A stretch of 64,000 nt of DNA, taken from positions 124,001 through 188,000 of the forward strand of contig NZ_CP049259.1 of NCBI RefSeq assembly GCF_011047315.1, in the 5' to 3' direction. This DNA is from Altererythrobacter sp. BO-6. Its GTDB lineage: Bacteria > Pseudomonadota > Alphaproteobacteria > Sphingomonadales > Sphingomonadaceae. The position numbers and the translations under genes were made by a program. The notes under the pieces were generated by a model. That model did no database searches, was not told the origin of the DNA, and was given only the letters and a program-made list of their open reading frames with translations. Of the stretch, positions 18,891 to 28,953 are shown in pieces; positions within the stretch are counted from its first letter, which is position 1; each line of letters begins with the position of its first letter.

Positions 18891-19847
18891 ATGAGCGAGG
18901 CTGTGATGACACCACAGGAAGACACGCGGGCAAGCGACGCCTTGCGCCAGGAACTGGCGCGGGGCGACCATGCGCTTGCCGGCGTCGCGCCGGTGTTGAG
19001 CCATTTGCTCGCATCCACCGGACAGGCATTTGTCAGCGAAGACGTGCTGGCGCGGATGCGCGGGATGCTGGCTGATCTTGCCCGGCAGGTGCTTGGTGCG
19101 CAGGCCGCTGCGGCCGGTTCTGCGACGCCGCCGTCAGCCGATGCCGTGGCGGACCTCGCCGGACGGTTTGCGGCCAGCAGCATCCTGGTAAGCCATTGTT
19201 ACGCAACGGCGATGGAATGCCAGTTGGGTGAACGGCTCGAACGAAGCGCAGCAATCGACCAGGTGCTTACCCCCTTGCTGCAGGAGCTGATCGCGTCGGC
19301 TGACGAGCATGTGGCAGAGCTCGCGATGACGACGATGAGCGCGCAGGCAAGGTTCGTGCAGGCCCAGCGGCGCATGGCGCTGCCGCTGACGGAGCTTCCG
19401 GCAGAACTGTTCCTGGAAACGCTCTCGATTGCGCAAGCCGCCGCGACCGGCGAGAGCGCAGAGCCTGCAGCACGGGCCGCCCAACAGCTACGCGAAGGCT
19501 TTGACGAGAGCCAGGCGAGGCTGGGGTTGCTCATTCGCCTGGTCGGGACCATGGCGGGCGGGGTGCGCGCTGCACTTGATCTCGAGCATGCCGGGCTGGC
19601 ACTTTTCGCGACTGCATTGGCGCGCCTTTCGCAGCAACCGCGCGAGCTGGCGATCCTTTCTTGCCACGAACGCCAGCAAGTGCGCCTTGCCCTGGCACTG
19701 AAAGCTGCCGGGTTGAAGACGACCGACATCGCGCGCCAGTTTGCGCTGATCCATCGCGATTTCAGCCTGCCGGGCGGCATCGACGAAATTTCTCCGGAGC
19801 AGGCGGCGGCCCTGCTCAAAGGGACTGCTGCGGGGCGCGGACGTTAG
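18891..19847 (+). CDS. Uncharacterised helical protein
   Basis: 318 residues, soluble and almost entirely helical, rich in Ala, Leu, Gln and Glu. I recognise no family. It has no signal peptide or membrane helix. Notable segments are LAGRFAASSILVSHCYATAM in the middle and the C-terminal ALAARLSQQPRE-type and FALIHRDFSLPG stretches. The start may be the ATG at 18891 or the one at 18906. It begins 23 bases after the frameshifted gene and ends four bases before the kinase-like gene, so the three are probably one operon. A role connected to the kinase-like partner is inference from position only. Confidence 0.7.
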   Translation: MSEAVMTPQEDTRASDALRQELARGDHALAGVAPVLSHLLASTGQAFVSEDVLARMRGMLADLARQVLGAQAAAAGSATPPSADAVADLAGRFAASSILVSHCYATAMECQLGERLERSAAIDQVLTPLLQELIASADEHVAELAMTTMSAQARFVQAQRRMALPLTELPAELFLETLSIAQAAATGESAEPAARAAQQLREGFDESQARLGLLIRLVGTMAGGVRAALDLEHAGLALFATALARLSQQPRELAILSCHERQQVRLALALKAAGLKTTDIARQFALIHRDFSLPGGIDEISPEQAAALLKGTAAGRGR

Positions 19848-19851
19848 GAAC

Positions 19852-21240
19852 ATGGTCGCACCCAATGCCTTGTTGGCCGCGCGCGGCATGACCGATGGCG
19901 ACGATCGCCTCGTCACCGCCGATCAGCCGCTTGCCGAACTGCAGCAGCGCTGCGGCGGGCAGGTGCCGGGGCGGCTTGCCGTACCCGAATTGCTCGTCCT
20001 GGTGCGGCATGCCCGCCACTTGGGGCTGCGCCTCGCGCGGGAGTTCGCGGCCCGCGACGGGGAAGGGCAGATTTCGGGTTTCGTCAGGATCAACCCGGTG
20101 CAGCCGGAACGCGGGGAAGGCTGCGAAATCCTGATCGAGAATTGGCGCCGCGAGGGCCTTGGCAGCGAAGACGATCGCGATGCGGCGGAGCGGCAGGATG
20201 CAATCGATCGGGCAACTGCGGAATTCACCGCCCGGCTCGACAGCAAGCAACGCCTGCTGGCGGCCGAGGGGATTGCCGCCGATCTGGCTCAGTTGATCGC
20301 CGAGACGAGGCAGCATGCCGGGAAACCATGGGTCGAATATGTCGAGCTGGTAGGAATATCGCATCGCCAGCCGCTCCATTGGCGGCTGCTTGACGGAGCG
20401 AAGTGTCGCGTGCCGGGTTCGCCGCGCGACTGGCATGCGCGCTTGATCCCGCTGGGAATTGAGGCCGCGATGCCGCGCGGCTTTGAACTTCTCCTCATCG
20501 CGGCGCAGGCGTCGCCCTTGCCAGCCAGAGCGGGTGAAACGAAGGCGCCGGGCGGATCAAACCTGATCGGTGCTGCGCTGATGCCGGCCTTGCGTGAACC
20601 GGTGGGCAGGATCATGGCCAACGCCGAAACGATCCGCTCGCGCCTCGCTGGGCCCCTGCGCGAGGAATATACAGCTTACGCCGGGGACATTGTCGCAGCC
20701 GGGAAGCACCTTTCAGCTCTGCTCGACGATCTGGGTGATCTCGAGGCTGTCGAAGCGCCCGGATTTAACGCCGCAGCGGAGGCCATCGATCTGGCACAAC
20801 TGGCGCGAGATGCAGGGGGGATTCTCTCGGCAAAGGCGCTTGAAAAGCGGATCGAACTGGTCGTTCCGGCCGACGATGTGGCCTGCGCAGCCAGCGGCGA
20901 AGCGCGGCGAGTGCTGCAGGTGCTGCTCAATCTGGGCGGCAATGCCATCAATTATTCGCCGGTCGAAAGCCGGGTAGAGCTTTCGGTTGGCGCCTGGCGC
21001 GGCGGACGACCGAGCATCAGCGTGCGCGATCAGGGGCCTGGCCTAAGCCGTGAGCAACAGCAGCGCGCCTTTGTGAAGTTCGAACGGCTCGGCCGCTCTG
21101 GCGACGGTGGATCGGGGCTTGGTCTCTACATTTCGCGCCGCCTGGCCGAAGCGATGGGCGGCGAACTGGTGGTAGAAAGCGAGCAAGGCAAGGGCGCCTG
21201 CTTCACGCTCGTCCTGCCCAAGCAAAAGCCGGAAGCCTAA
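19852..21240 (+). CDS. Histidine-kinase-like protein with a degenerate H-box
   Basis: 462 residues, no membrane helix. The C-terminal ATPase domain is well kept: N-box NLGGNAINYSP (from residue 360), G1 DQGPGL, F-box FVKFERLG and G2 GGSGLGLYISRRLAEAMGG. The dimerisation helix before it resembles PdhS/DivJ-type kinases (EEYTAYAGDIVAAGKHLSAL). The H-box, however, reads LMPALREPVGRI with Pro245 where the phospho-accepting His is expected and Ala246 for the usual Glu. It may therefore bind ATP but not autophosphorylate at the normal site. The N-terminal 240 residues show no domain I can name. The stop overlaps the convergent small membrane protein gene by three bases. Confidence 0.8.
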   Translation: MVAPNALLAARGMTDGDDRLVTADQPLAELQQRCGGQVPGRLAVPELLVLVRHARHLGLRLAREFAARDGEGQISGFVRINPVQPERGEGCEILIENWRREGLGSEDDRDAAERQDAIDRATAEFTARLDSKQRLLAAEGIAADLAQLIAETRQHAGKPWVEYVELVGISHRQPLHWRLLDGAKCRVPGSPRDWHARLIPLGIEAAMPRGFELLLIAAQASPLPARAGETKAPGGSNLIGAALMPALREPVGRIMANAETIRSRLAGPLREEYTAYAGDIVAAGKHLSALLDDLGDLEAVEAPGFNAAAEAIDLAQLARDAGGILSAKALEKRIELVVPADDVACAASGEARRVLQVLLNLGGNAINYSPVESRVELSVGAWRGGRPSISVRDQGPGLSREQQQRAFVKFERLGRSGDGGSGLGLYISRRLAEAMGGELVVESEQGKGACFTLVLPKQKPEA

Positions 21241-21446
21241 CGCGCGATCCGGCCCGAACTCCACAGCAGGATCGCGCCGACCAGCACGGTGATACCGCCG
21301 TAAAGGGCCCAGCTGCGATCGGCCAGCATGAAGCTGCTGGCAGGCCACATGACGATGCCGAGGCCCTGCAAGGTCCACAGCCCGCCGGACAGGACCAGCG
21401 CGACCCCGAACACCTGAAGGGCAATTTTGAGGATGCGCTTTCCCAT
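21237..21446 (-). CDS. Small two-helix membrane protein
   Basis: 69 residues, with hydrophobic segments at about 7-25 and 46-64 separated by a short loop containing GIVMWPASSFMLADRSW, and a basic Arg-rich C-terminus. No family recognised. It starts 15 bases after the gltA stop on the same strand, so it is probably the last gene of the gltX-gltA transcript. The end overlaps the kinase-like gene from the other strand. The amino-acid composition and clean membrane pattern support it as a real gene. Confidence 0.6.
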   Translation of the reverse strand: MGKRILKIALQVFGVALVLSGGLWTLQGLGIVMWPASSFMLADRSWALYGGITVLVGAILLWSSGRIAR

Positions 21447-21461
21447 GTCTATTCTCTATCT

Positions 21462-22751
21462 TTAGCGCTGGCCGAGCGGGATGTAGTCGCGCTCGGTCGG
21501 GCCGGTGTAAAGCTGGCGCGGGCGGCCGATCACCTGGCCAGGATCGGAAATCATCTCGTTCCACTGTGCCACCCAGCCGACAGTACGGGCCAGAGCGAAA
21601 AGCGCGGTGAACATGGTGGTCGGGAAACCGATCGCCGAGAGGATGATACCCGAATAGAAGTCGACATTTGGGAACAGCTTCTTTTCGATGAAATATTCGT
21701 CGCTTAGCGCCAGTTCTTCAAGCCGCAACGCAGTTTCGAACAGCGGGTCCTTGACCTTCAGCGCATCGAACACTTCGCGCACGGTCTTCTGCATCACCGT
21801 CGCACGCGGGTCATAGTTCTTGTAGACGCGGTGGCCGAAGCCCATCAGGCGGAACGGATCGTTCTTGTCTTTCGCCCGCTCGATGTAATGCGGGATGCGA
21901 TCAGGCGTGCCGATCTCGCGCAGCATGTTGAGCGCGGCCTCGTTAGCGCCGCCATGTGCTGGTCCCCACAGGCAGGCGATGCCAGCGGCAATGCAGGCAA
22001 AAGGATTGGCACCCGACGAACCGGCCAGGCGGACAGTCGACGTCGAGGCGTTCTGTTCGTGGTCGGCATGGAGGATGAAGATCCGGTCCATCGCGCGTTC
22101 GACTTCCGGAATGACCTCATAGGGTTCGGCGGGAACGCCAAAGGTCATCTTCAGGAAATTGCCGGTATAGCTCAGCGAGTTATCCGGATACATGAAGGGC
22201 TGGCCGATTGAATATTTGAAGGCCATCGCAGCGATCGTCGGCATCTTGGCGATCAGGCGGTGGCTGGCGATCTTGCGCTGCAGCGGATCGGCAATGTCGG
22301 TGCTGTCATGATAGAATGCTGACAGTGCCCCGACCACGCCGCACATCACCGCCATCGGGTGCGCGTCGCGGCGGAAGCCCCGGTAGAACTGCAGCAGCTG
22401 CTCATGCAGCATGGTGTGGCGGCTGATGGTGTAGGTGAAGTCGTCGAACTCGTCGGCAGTGGGGAGCTCACCGTTGAGGAGCAGGTAGGCGACTTCCATG
22501 AAGCTGGAGTGTTCGGCCAGCTGGCCGATCGGATAGCCGCGATGCAGCAGCACACCTTCATCGCCATCGATATAGGTCAGCGCGCTTTCGCAGCTGGCGG
22601 TCGACTTGTAGCCCGGATCGAAGGTGAAAGCCCCGGTCTGGCCGTATAGCTTGCGTATATCGACCACATCCGGCCCCACGCTTCCTTCAAGGACGGGGAA
22701 TTCGTAGGTCTGGCCACCCAGTTCGAGCTTCGCGTGTTTGTCCGCCAACAT
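21462..22751 (-). CDS. gltA: Citrate synthase
   Basis: 429 residues. It condenses oxaloacetate and acetyl-CoA to citrate, the entry step of the TCA cycle. The catalytic residues are in recognisable places: His in [11 protein letters not shown], His in [15 protein letters not shown], and Asp in [10 protein letters not shown]. The length and the N-terminal beta-sheet domain fit the hexameric Gram-negative type II enzyme. The frame is open further upstream, but the ATG at 22751 is preceded by a strong ribosome binding site (AGGAGACGA) and gives the family N-terminus [13 protein letters not shown]. It lies 25 bases after gltX and is probably cotranscribed with it. Confidence 0.98.
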   Translation of the reverse strand: MLADKHAKLELGGQTYEFPVLEGSVGPDVVDIRKLYGQTGAFTFDPGYKSTASCESALTYIDGDEGVLLHRGYPIGQLAEHSSFMEVAYLLLNGELPTADEFDDFTYTISRHTMLHEQLLQFYRGFRRDAHPMAVMCGVVGALSAFYHDSTDIADPLQRKIASHRLIAKMPTIAAMAFKYSIGQPFMYPDNSLSYTGNFLKMTFGVPAEPYEVIPEVERAMDRIFILHADHEQNASTSTVRLAGSSGANPFACIAAGIACLWGPAHGGANEAALNMLREIGTPDRIPHYIERAKDKNDPFRLMGFGHRVYKNYDPRATVMQKTVREVFDALKVKDPLFETALRLEELALSDEYFIEKKLFPNVDFYSGIILSAIGFPTTMFTALFALARTVGWVAQWNEMISDPGQVIGRPRQLYTGPTERDYIPLGQR

Positions 22752-22776
22752 TCGTCTCCTTCTATTCCGCTCGCGA

Positions 22777-24210
22777 TCAGCCTGCCGCAACAGCCTGCGC
22801 GTCGATCCGTGCCAACGCTTCTTCCCGTCCCAACAGGACCAGAACATCGAAAATACCGGGCGAGGTTGTCGTCCCGGTAAGCGCTGCGCGCATCGGCTGC
22901 GCGAGCTTGCCAAGGCCCAGTTCGAGTTCCTCGGCGAGTGCTTTCGTACTGGCTTCGAGCGCTTCGATTGTCCAGTCATTTTCCGCGCGCAAACGCTGTG
23001 ACAACAGGCCAAGCAGCTGGCGCGATTCGGTGTCGAGCAAGGCCTCCGCCTTTTCGGTCATTGCCAGTGGCCGCTGCTGGAACAGGAAGGCAGCCCCTTC
23101 GGCCAGTTCCAGCAGGTTTTTCGCCCGTACTTTCAACACCGGCATGGCTCGGGTCAGCAACTCATGATCGACCTCGCCCGCGATCATCGGTGCGCACAGC
23201 TGCGCCAGGCGCGCGTCGTCGGCTTCGCGGATGTAGTGACCGTTGAGGTTTTCGAGCTTCTTGATGTCGAAGCGCGATGCGCTCTTGCCCACGCCGTCGA
23301 GGTCAAATGCTTCGATTGCTTCTTCGCGTGTGAATTCTTCGCGGTCTCCATGGCCCCAGCCAAGCCGCAGAAGATAATTGAACAGTGCCTCGGGCAGGAT
23401 GCCCATCTCGTCACGATAGTTTTCGACGCCCAGGGCGCCATGGCGCTTCGAAAGCTTGGCACCGTCCTGTCCGTGGATCAGCGGGATATGGGCATAGATC
23501 GGGTCGCTCCAGCCGCCTTCGATCTGGTCCATGGCGCGGTAGATCGGCAATTGCCGGAACGCGTTGTTCAGGTGGTCGTCACCGCGGATCACGTGGGTCA
23601 CGCCCATGTCATGGTCATCGACCACGGCTGCGAGCATATAGGTAGGCGTGCCGTCGGCGCGCAGGATGATGTAATCGTCCAGTTCGGCATTCCGAACCGT
23701 TACCTCTCCCTGGACGCGATCATGGATAGTCGTTTCGCCTTCTTCGGGCGTCTTCAGGCGCACCACGAAGGGTGTGCCCGCCGGGGCCTCTGACGGGTCG
23801 CGATGGCGCCAGCGCCCGTCATAGCGGATTGGCTCCTTGGCGGCGCGCTGCGCGGCGCGCATTTCTTCCAGTTCCTCCTGTGTGGCGTAGCACTTGTAGG
23901 CAAAGCCATGCTCGAGCAGTTTTTCCGCCACTTCCACGTGCCGTGAACCCCGTTCCGACTGGAAGACAGGTGTTTCATCATAGTCGAGGCCTAGCCAATC
24001 GAGACCGTCCAGGATGGCATCGATCGCTTCCTGCGTGGAACGCTTGCGGTCCGTATCTTCGATCCGCAACAGCGCCTTGCCGCCATGGTGGCGCGAAAAG
24101 AGCCAGTTGAACAATGCCGTGCGCGCCCCGCCGATATGCAGGAATCCGGTGGGGGAAGGTGCAAAGCGGGTGACAACCGTGCCGGTGCTTGCGCCGCTTT
24201 CGCTTGCCAT
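22777..24210 (-). CDS. gltX: Glutamate--tRNA ligase
   Basis: 477 residues. A class I aminoacyl-tRNA synthetase that charges tRNA-Glu. The HIGH-type motif reads [13 protein letters not shown] close to the N-terminus and the KMSKS-type motif reads [11 protein letters not shown]. The frame continues upstream, but the ATG at 24210 fits the family start ([19 protein letters not shown]) and follows AAGGA. It is divergent from comEC, with only 28 bases between the two start codons, so their promoters must overlap or lie inside the neighbouring gene. gltA follows downstream. Confidence 0.97.
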   Translation of the reverse strand: MASESGASTGTVVTRFAPSPTGFLHIGGARTALFNWLFSRHHGGKALLRIEDTDRKRSTQEAIDAILDGLDWLGLDYDETPVFQSERGSRHVEVAEKLLEHGFAYKCYATQEELEEMRAAQRAAKEPIRYDGRWRHRDPSEAPAGTPFVVRLKTPEEGETTIHDRVQGEVTVRNAELDDYIILRADGTPTYMLAAVVDDHDMGVTHVIRGDDHLNNAFRQLPIYRAMDQIEGGWSDPIYAHIPLIHGQDGAKLSKRHGALGVENYRDEMGILPEALFNYLLRLGWGHGDREEFTREEAIEAFDLDGVGKSASRFDIKKLENLNGHYIREADDARLAQLCAPMIAGEVDHELLTRAMPVLKVRAKNLLELAEGAAFLFQQRPLAMTEKAEALLDTESRQLLGLLSQRLRAENDWTIEALEASTKALAEELELGLGKLAQPMRAALTGTTTSPGIFDVLVLLGREEALARIDAQAVAAG

Positions 24211-24238
24211 AAGTCCTTGTTTCCTTTCCAATGCGCCG

Positions 24239-26482
24239 ATGGCGACACCTCTCACGCCAGCGGTGCCCTTTGGGGATGGTGCCAACAGCGCCAATGCTGC
24301 AGTGCAGCGCCATTGGCGCATGGCACCGCGCTTGTCCAGCGTGGTGGATGCGGCCGAACAATTCCTCGATAATTCCCGCTTTGACCGGGCGCCATGGCTG
24401 ACGGTCGCCTTTGCGCTGGGGATCGCTTGCTGGTTCGTGCTCGATAACCCGTGGCAATGGACGGCGGTTATGGGCGCGAGCCTGCTCATGGCCCTTTCAG
24501 GACTTGCACTCTGGCGTGATCGGCCGGATGGGCCAGGCAGGGTCGCGGTAAAGACGGCGCTGGTTTCGCTCGGGTTGGTATTTGCGGCCGGAGTTGCAGT
24601 GATCTGGGCCCGTTCGGAAGTGGTTGGGGCCACGCCATACGACTATCCGCGAGTGGAACTGCTTGAAGCCTATGTGCTGGAACGTGAGGATCGCCCGGCC
24701 GAACAGCGGATCCGGCTGACACTGGCGATCCGCGACGCCGAAACCGCGCAAGCCCGCAAGGTGCGGGTAAATGTCCCGGTTGATCAGGCATCCTCCGCCA
24801 TGACCGAGGGGGCCGTGCTGCGCCTGCGGGCACGGCTGATGCCGCCTGCGCCGCCGATGCTGCCGGGCAGTTATGACTTCTCACGCGCGGCCTGGTTCAA
24901 GGGCTTGGCGGCAACCGGCAGCACGATCGGACAGGTAGAGGTAGTCAGGCCGGCTGCAGAAGAGTCCGGACTAGCCGGCGTGCAGCGCATGTTGGCCGCG
25001 CATGTCAGGGGGCAGCTTGAAGGTGCGCCGGGGACGATCGCGGCAGCTTTTGCCAGCGGCGATCGCGGCGCGATTTCTGCGGCAGACGAAGATGCGATGC
25101 GCGATGCCGGGTTGACCCACTTGCTTTCGATTAGCGGGCTGCATGTCAGCGCGGTGATTGCCGCGGCGTACCTCTTGGCGCTGAAGTTGCTGGCGTTGTG
25201 GCCATGGCTCGCATTGCGGGTGCGACTGCCAATCGTCGCGGCGGGGGCGGGAGCGCTGGCCGGGATCGGCTATACCTTGCTGACGGGTGCGGAAGTGCCC
25301 ACAGTGCGCAGTTGCATTGCTGCGCTGCTAGTTTTGACGGCGCTTGCGCTGGGGCGCGATGCCCTTTCCTTGCGGATGGTGGCAACAGCCGCGTTTGCGG
25401 TTTTGCTGATGTGGCCAGAGTCGCTCATCGGCCCGAGCTTCCAGATGAGTTTTGCGGCGGTTCTGGCGATTGTTGCGCTCCACAATGCGGAATGGGTCAA
25501 GGCATTCCTTGCACCGCGCGAAGAGAGCTGGCTGGCCCGAACCTTCCGCCGCGGGGCGATGCTGCTGATTACCGGCCTTGTGATCGAGATAGCGCTGATG
25601 CCGATCGTGCTGTTCCATTTCCATCGCGCCGGGGTTTACGGCGCCTTTGCCAATGTCGTTGCCATACCGCTGGTGACCTTCGTTTCGATGCCGCTCATTG
25701 CGCTTGCGCTGGTGCTGGATCTGGCCGGGCTTGGAGCGCCCGCGTGGTGGCTGGTGGGGCAGTCGCTCGACCTGTTGCTTGGCATTGCGCACTGGACCGC
25801 GGGGCAGCCCGGCGCAGTCAAGCTGATGCCCCAGATGACCGGGCTCACCTTTGCGCTGTTCGTCGCAGGCGGTCTGTGGCTGGCGTTGTGGCAGGGCAGG
25901 CGCCGCCTGTTCGGGCTCGTGCCTGCCAGCATTGCCACGGCGATGCTGCTGGCAACGCCGATTCCGGACCTTCTTGTTTCCAGCGATGGCCGCCATGTCG
26001 GCATTGCTTTGCCGGCCAGCGATACCCAGCCTGAGCGGCTGCTGAGCCTGCGCGACACACGTTCCGACTATGCCCGGGACAATCTGCTGGAGCTTGCCGG
26101 GATCAAGGCCGATCCTGTGCCGCTGGATGAATGGCCGGGTGCACAATGCAGCGCGGATTTCTGTGCGATCACGCTGGAGCGCGGCGGACGCGAATGGCAC
26201 TTGCTGCTGGCCCGCAACCGCCTGCAAATCGAGGAACGGGCATTGGCCGCAGCCTGCGAGCGTGCCGATATCGTGGTGGCCGATCGCTGGCTGCCCCGAT
26301 CATGCAAACCGCGCTGGCTCAAGGCCGACCGGCGCTTCCTCGAACAATCGGGTGGCCTGGCCATTAGCCTTTCGCGTCAGCAGATCGACAAGGTCGCCGA
26401 TCACCAGGGTGACCATGGCTGGTGGCGCGCCGGTGCCGAGGAGTTTGGGGACAGGGCCCGGCGCGCAAATCGGACTCAGTGA
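24239..26482 (+). CDS. comEC: ComEC/Rec2 family competence protein
   Basis: 747 residues from the ATG at 24239. The frame is open further back inside gltX, but a start there would be buried in the opposite gene. An inner-membrane channel protein of the family that carries single-stranded DNA into the cytoplasm in transformable bacteria. It has N-terminal membrane helices with a DUF4131-like region, then the competence domain with the signature [16 protein letters not shown] and [19 protein letters not shown]. The C-terminal 150 residues do not show the metallo-beta-lactamase zinc motif seen in longer ComEC proteins. The 3' end overlaps lexA, which is convergent, by seven bases. Confidence 0.88.
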   Translation: MATPLTPAVPFGDGANSANAAVQRHWRMAPRLSSVVDAAEQFLDNSRFDRAPWLTVAFALGIACWFVLDNPWQWTAVMGASLLMALSGLALWRDRPDGPGRVAVKTALVSLGLVFAAGVAVIWARSEVVGATPYDYPRVELLEAYVLEREDRPAEQRIRLTLAIRDAETAQARKVRVNVPVDQASSAMTEGAVLRLRARLMPPAPPMLPGSYDFSRAAWFKGLAATGSTIGQVEVVRPAAEESGLAGVQRMLAAHVRGQLEGAPGTIAAAFASGDRGAISAADEDAMRDAGLTHLLSISGLHVSAVIAAAYLLALKLLALWPWLALRVRLPIVAAGAGALAGIGYTLLTGAEVPTVRSCIAALLVLTALALGRDALSLRMVATAAFAVLLMWPESLIGPSFQMSFAAVLAIVALHNAEWVKAFLAPREESWLARTFRRGAMLLITGLVIEIALMPIVLFHFHRAGVYGAFANVVAIPLVTFVSMPLIALALVLDLAGLGAPAWWLVGQSLDLLLGIAHWTAGQPGAVKLMPQMTGLTFALFVAGGLWLALWQGRRRLFGLVPASIATAMLLATPIPDLLVSSDGRHVGIALPASDTQPERLLSLRDTRSDYARDNLLELAGIKADPVPLDEWPGAQCSADFCAITLERGGREWHLLLARNRLQIEERALAAACERADIVVADRWLPRSCKPRWLKADRRFLEQSGGLAISLSRQQIDKVADHQGDHGWWRAGAEEFGDRARRANRTQ

Positions 26483-27163
26483 TAGCGGCGCAGAAGCCCT
26501 GCCAGTTTACCCTGCACAACTACCTCGTGCGGGGCGTAGATCTGCGGTTCATAGGCGCCATTGGCCGGATCGAGGCGGATCATGCCGTTCTCACGGCGCA
26601 AATACTTAAGCGTCGCTTCCTCATTGCGGACCAGCGCCACGACGATTTCACCGTCGCGAGCGGTGTCGGTCCGGCGCACAAGCGCATAATCGCCGTCGAA
26701 AATCCCGGCCTCGACCATCGAGATCGCCGGAAACCTCAAGCGCGTAGTGCTCGCCCGGGCCGAGCAGCGCAGCAGGCACCGGCATGCTCGACTGGCCTTC
26801 CAGCGCCTCGATCGGCGCACCGGCAGCGATCCGGCCATGCAGCGGAATCTCGATCACGTCATTGGCAGGTTCGCGCACCGGCGGGGCAGAACGCGCCGCT
26901 ACCACCGCGTCATTGGCTGGCGCAGCATGCCGCGAGGCAGGCACCGCATCCTCGGGCATCTTGATCACTTCGAGCGCGCGAGCCCGATTGGCGAGGCGGC
27001 GGATAAAGCCACGTTCTTCCAGTGCCGAGATCAGCCGGTGCACGCCCGACTTGCTCTTGAGGTCGAGCGCTTCCTTCATTTCCTCGAACGAAGGCGAAAT
27101 GCCCGTTTCCTCAAGCCGTTGCTGGATGAAACGGATAAGTTCGTGCTGCTTGGCAGTCAGCAT
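26476..27163 (-). pseudogene. lexA: LexA repressor gene, frameshifted at the catalytic serine
   Basis: Two frames together make a complete LexA of about 228 residues, the SOS regulon repressor. The N-terminal winged helix ([19 protein letters not shown], then [20 protein letters not shown]) and the Ala-Gly cleavage site in [11 protein letters not shown] are in the first frame. The catalytic Ser codon ([12 protein letters not shown]) and the catalytic Lys (ATLKYLRR) are in the second. The switch comes at 26719-26725, where the coding strand reads GAT-C-TCG-ATG: one extra base directly before the Ser codon. As written, the product would stop without its protease core. Sequencing error and true loss are both possible. 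The start follows GGGAGG, and an SOS box lies 48 bases upstream. Confidence 0.9.
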
Positions 27164-27210
27164 GGCGAAAACCTCCCTTGGCCGCCTGTTCCACGCTCAA
27201 CCGATATGGT

Positions 27211-27225
27211 GAACGAATGCGGAAC
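27211..27225 (-). promoter_or_regulatory. Alphaproteobacterial SOS box (LexA operator) upstream of lexA
   Basis: On the plus strand the sequence is GAAC, seven bases, GAAC. On the coding strand this is GTTC-CGCATTC-GTTC, a perfect match to the direct-repeat operator GTTC-N7-GTTC known for LexA in alphaproteobacteria. It lies 48 bases before the lexA ATG, in the gap between moeA and lexA, and implies autoregulation. A TTGTTC overlapping the first half could serve as the -35 element. Confidence 0.85.
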
Positions 27226-27249
27226 AATTAGGCAACCCGATTCGCCAAG

Positions 27250-28440
27250 TCAAGCAATTCCGCCATTTTCGAGAAGGTAGACCGGAACAGATGTTCCCGC
27301 TTCGATCCCGTCTGCACCGGCCGGGCGGTCAATCAGGCAATTGGCTGCGGCCAAGGCAGCCAGCGCCGATGAGTCCTGCGAATCGGCGAGTTTGACGCCC
27401 TCTCCTTCCCACACGGCACGCAGGAACTCCCGCCGGGTCCCAACCGGCGGCAGGTCGCATCCCGCCGCCAAGGTCGCCTTACGGGGCAGGGGGATACCGC
27501 TTCCCATCGCTGCGCGAACCAGCGGCAACACGAAGAGGAAGGCCGTGACGAAGCTCGAGACCGGATTGCCCGGCAGGCCGAAGATCACTTGCGATCCGCG
27601 CCTTGCCACCATGATCGGCTTGCCCGGCTTCATCGCCACCTTCCAGAAATCGAGCTGTGCCCCCCACGCGTCCAGCGCGGGGCGAATCAAATCATGGTCC
27701 CCGACCGACGCCCCGCCGGTAGTGACAAGGATGTCTGCAGCCTCTGCTTTCGCCAGCGCCGCGGCCAGCGCGTCGCGATCATCAGGCACCGGTCCGATTC
27801 GCTGGACCACGCAACCGAGCCCGCCGAGCATGGCTGCGATCATCGCCCCGTTGCTTGCCGGGATCTGGTGATCGCCGCACGCGCGGGGATCCGCGGAAAG
27901 CTCGTCTCCGCTATCAAGCACCGCCACCGTGGGAGCCTTGCGGACCGGAAGCTGTGAATGGCCCGCGCTGATTGCCAGCGCGATCTGCGCCGGCCCTATC
28001 CGCGTACCGGCGGGCAGGACCACATCGCCCTCGCAAAAGTCGAATCCGCGCTTGCGCACATGGCGACCTCTTGCTGGATTCTCTTGGGTGTGGACAAGGT
28101 CGGGCAGGACCAGTTCGGCATCCTCCTGAATCAGCACCCGATCGGCCCATTTGGGCATGTGCGCGCCGGTCGAGATGCGCACGCACTGGCCCCACATCAG
28201 ATTTCCGTCGAACGGCGCGCCCGCGCGGCTTTCGCCGACGATCCGCCAGCTGCCGACGCCGCACAGCGCATAGCCGTCCATCGCGGAAAGATCGGCCGGG
28301 GGCTGGGTGCGCAGGGCAACGAGGTCCTCCGCCAGATAGCGCCCCACCGCTTCTGCGGCGGCAACCTGTTCGATCGGCATTTGCGGTGCCAGCGCCAACA
28401 TACGCGCCTGTGCCTCTTCGAGGGTAAGCATCGCCCCCAT
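27250..28440 (-). CDS. moeA: Molybdopterin molybdenumtransferase MoeA
   Basis: 396 residues. It inserts molybdate into adenylylated molybdopterin at the end of molybdenum cofactor synthesis. The MoeA layout is visible: N-terminal AVGRYLAEDLVALRTQPPAD and SAMDGYAL, the middle VAVLDSGDELSADP, and the MogA-like core ILVTTGGASVGDHDLIRPAL with MKPGKPIMVARRG and FGLPGNPVSSFVTAF. It begins two bases after the moaC stop, with which it is coupled. The start could also be the ATG three codons later. The SOS box for lexA lies just past its 3' end. Confidence 0.96.
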   Translation of the reverse strand: MGAMLTLEEAQARMLALAPQMPIEQVAAAEAVGRYLAEDLVALRTQPPADLSAMDGYALCGVGSWRIVGESRAGAPFDGNLMWGQCVRISTGAHMPKWADRVLIQEDAELVLPDLVHTQENPARGRHVRKRGFDFCEGDVVLPAGTRIGPAQIALAISAGHSQLPVRKAPTVAVLDSGDELSADPRACGDHQIPASNGAMIAAMLGGLGCVVQRIGPVPDDRDALAAALAKAEAADILVTTGGASVGDHDLIRPALDAWGAQLDFWKVAMKPGKPIMVARRGSQVIFGLPGNPVSSFVTAFLFVLPLVRAAMGSGIPLPRKATLAAGCDLPPVGTRREFLRAVWEGEGVKLADSQDSSALAALAAANCLIDRPAGADGIEAGTSVPVYLLENGGIA

Positions 28441-28442
28441 CT

Positions 28443-28916
28443 TCAGTCGGCGATCCAGTGACCCGATTTGCCGCCCAGCTTTTCGAGCAGGCGGACTTCA
28501 CCGATCACCATGCCCTTGTCGAGTGCCTTGGCCATGTCATAGATTGTGAGAAGTGCAATGGAAGCTGCTGTCATTGCTTCCATTTCCACCCCTGTCTTGC
28601 CCGTCAGCGAAGCCGTGGCACTGACCCGGACCCCATCCGGCTCAAACGCGAAATCGACATCAACGGCATCCAGGCTAAGCGGGTGGCATAGCGGAATGAG
28701 GTCGCCGGTTTTCTTTGCCGCCATGATCGCCGCAATCCGTGCCGCACCAAGCACGTCGCCCTTGGGCGCGTTACCCGCCTTGATCGCCTCAAGCGCTGCT
28801 CCGCTCATGCGGATAATCCCGCCTGCGCGCGCCATGCGCGCTGTCGCCGGCTTGGCGCCGATATCCACCATCCGCGCGGTGCCGCTTTCATCGAGATGGG
28901 TCAGGCGCTTGCTCAT
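28443..28916 (-). CDS. moaC: Cyclic pyranopterin monophosphate synthase MoaC
   Basis: 157 residues. It makes cyclic pyranopterin monophosphate, early in molybdenum cofactor synthesis. Family signatures are [19 protein letters not shown] near the N-terminus, [17 protein letters not shown] with the active-site His, and [20 protein letters not shown] with [19 protein letters not shown]. Full length. moeA follows with almost no gap, so the two cofactor genes form an operon. The molybdopterin synthase genes are not in the window. Confidence 0.97.
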   Translation of the reverse strand: MSKRLTHLDESGTARMVDIGAKPATARMARAGGIIRMSGAALEAIKAGNAPKGDVLGAARIAAIMAAKKTGDLIPLCHPLSLDAVDVDFAFEPDGVRVSATASLTGKTGVEMEAMTAASIALLTIYDMAKALDKGMVIGEVRLLEKLGGKSGHWIAD

Positions 28917-28953
28917 ATATTTTTCAATACCTTGCTTCGATCAGGCGAGGGCG

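Noticed and set aside
24014..24238. Longer comEC start inside gltX
   Set aside because: The frame is open, but the extra 75 residues are antisense to the conserved HIGH-motif region of gltX and do not look like a ComEC N-terminus.
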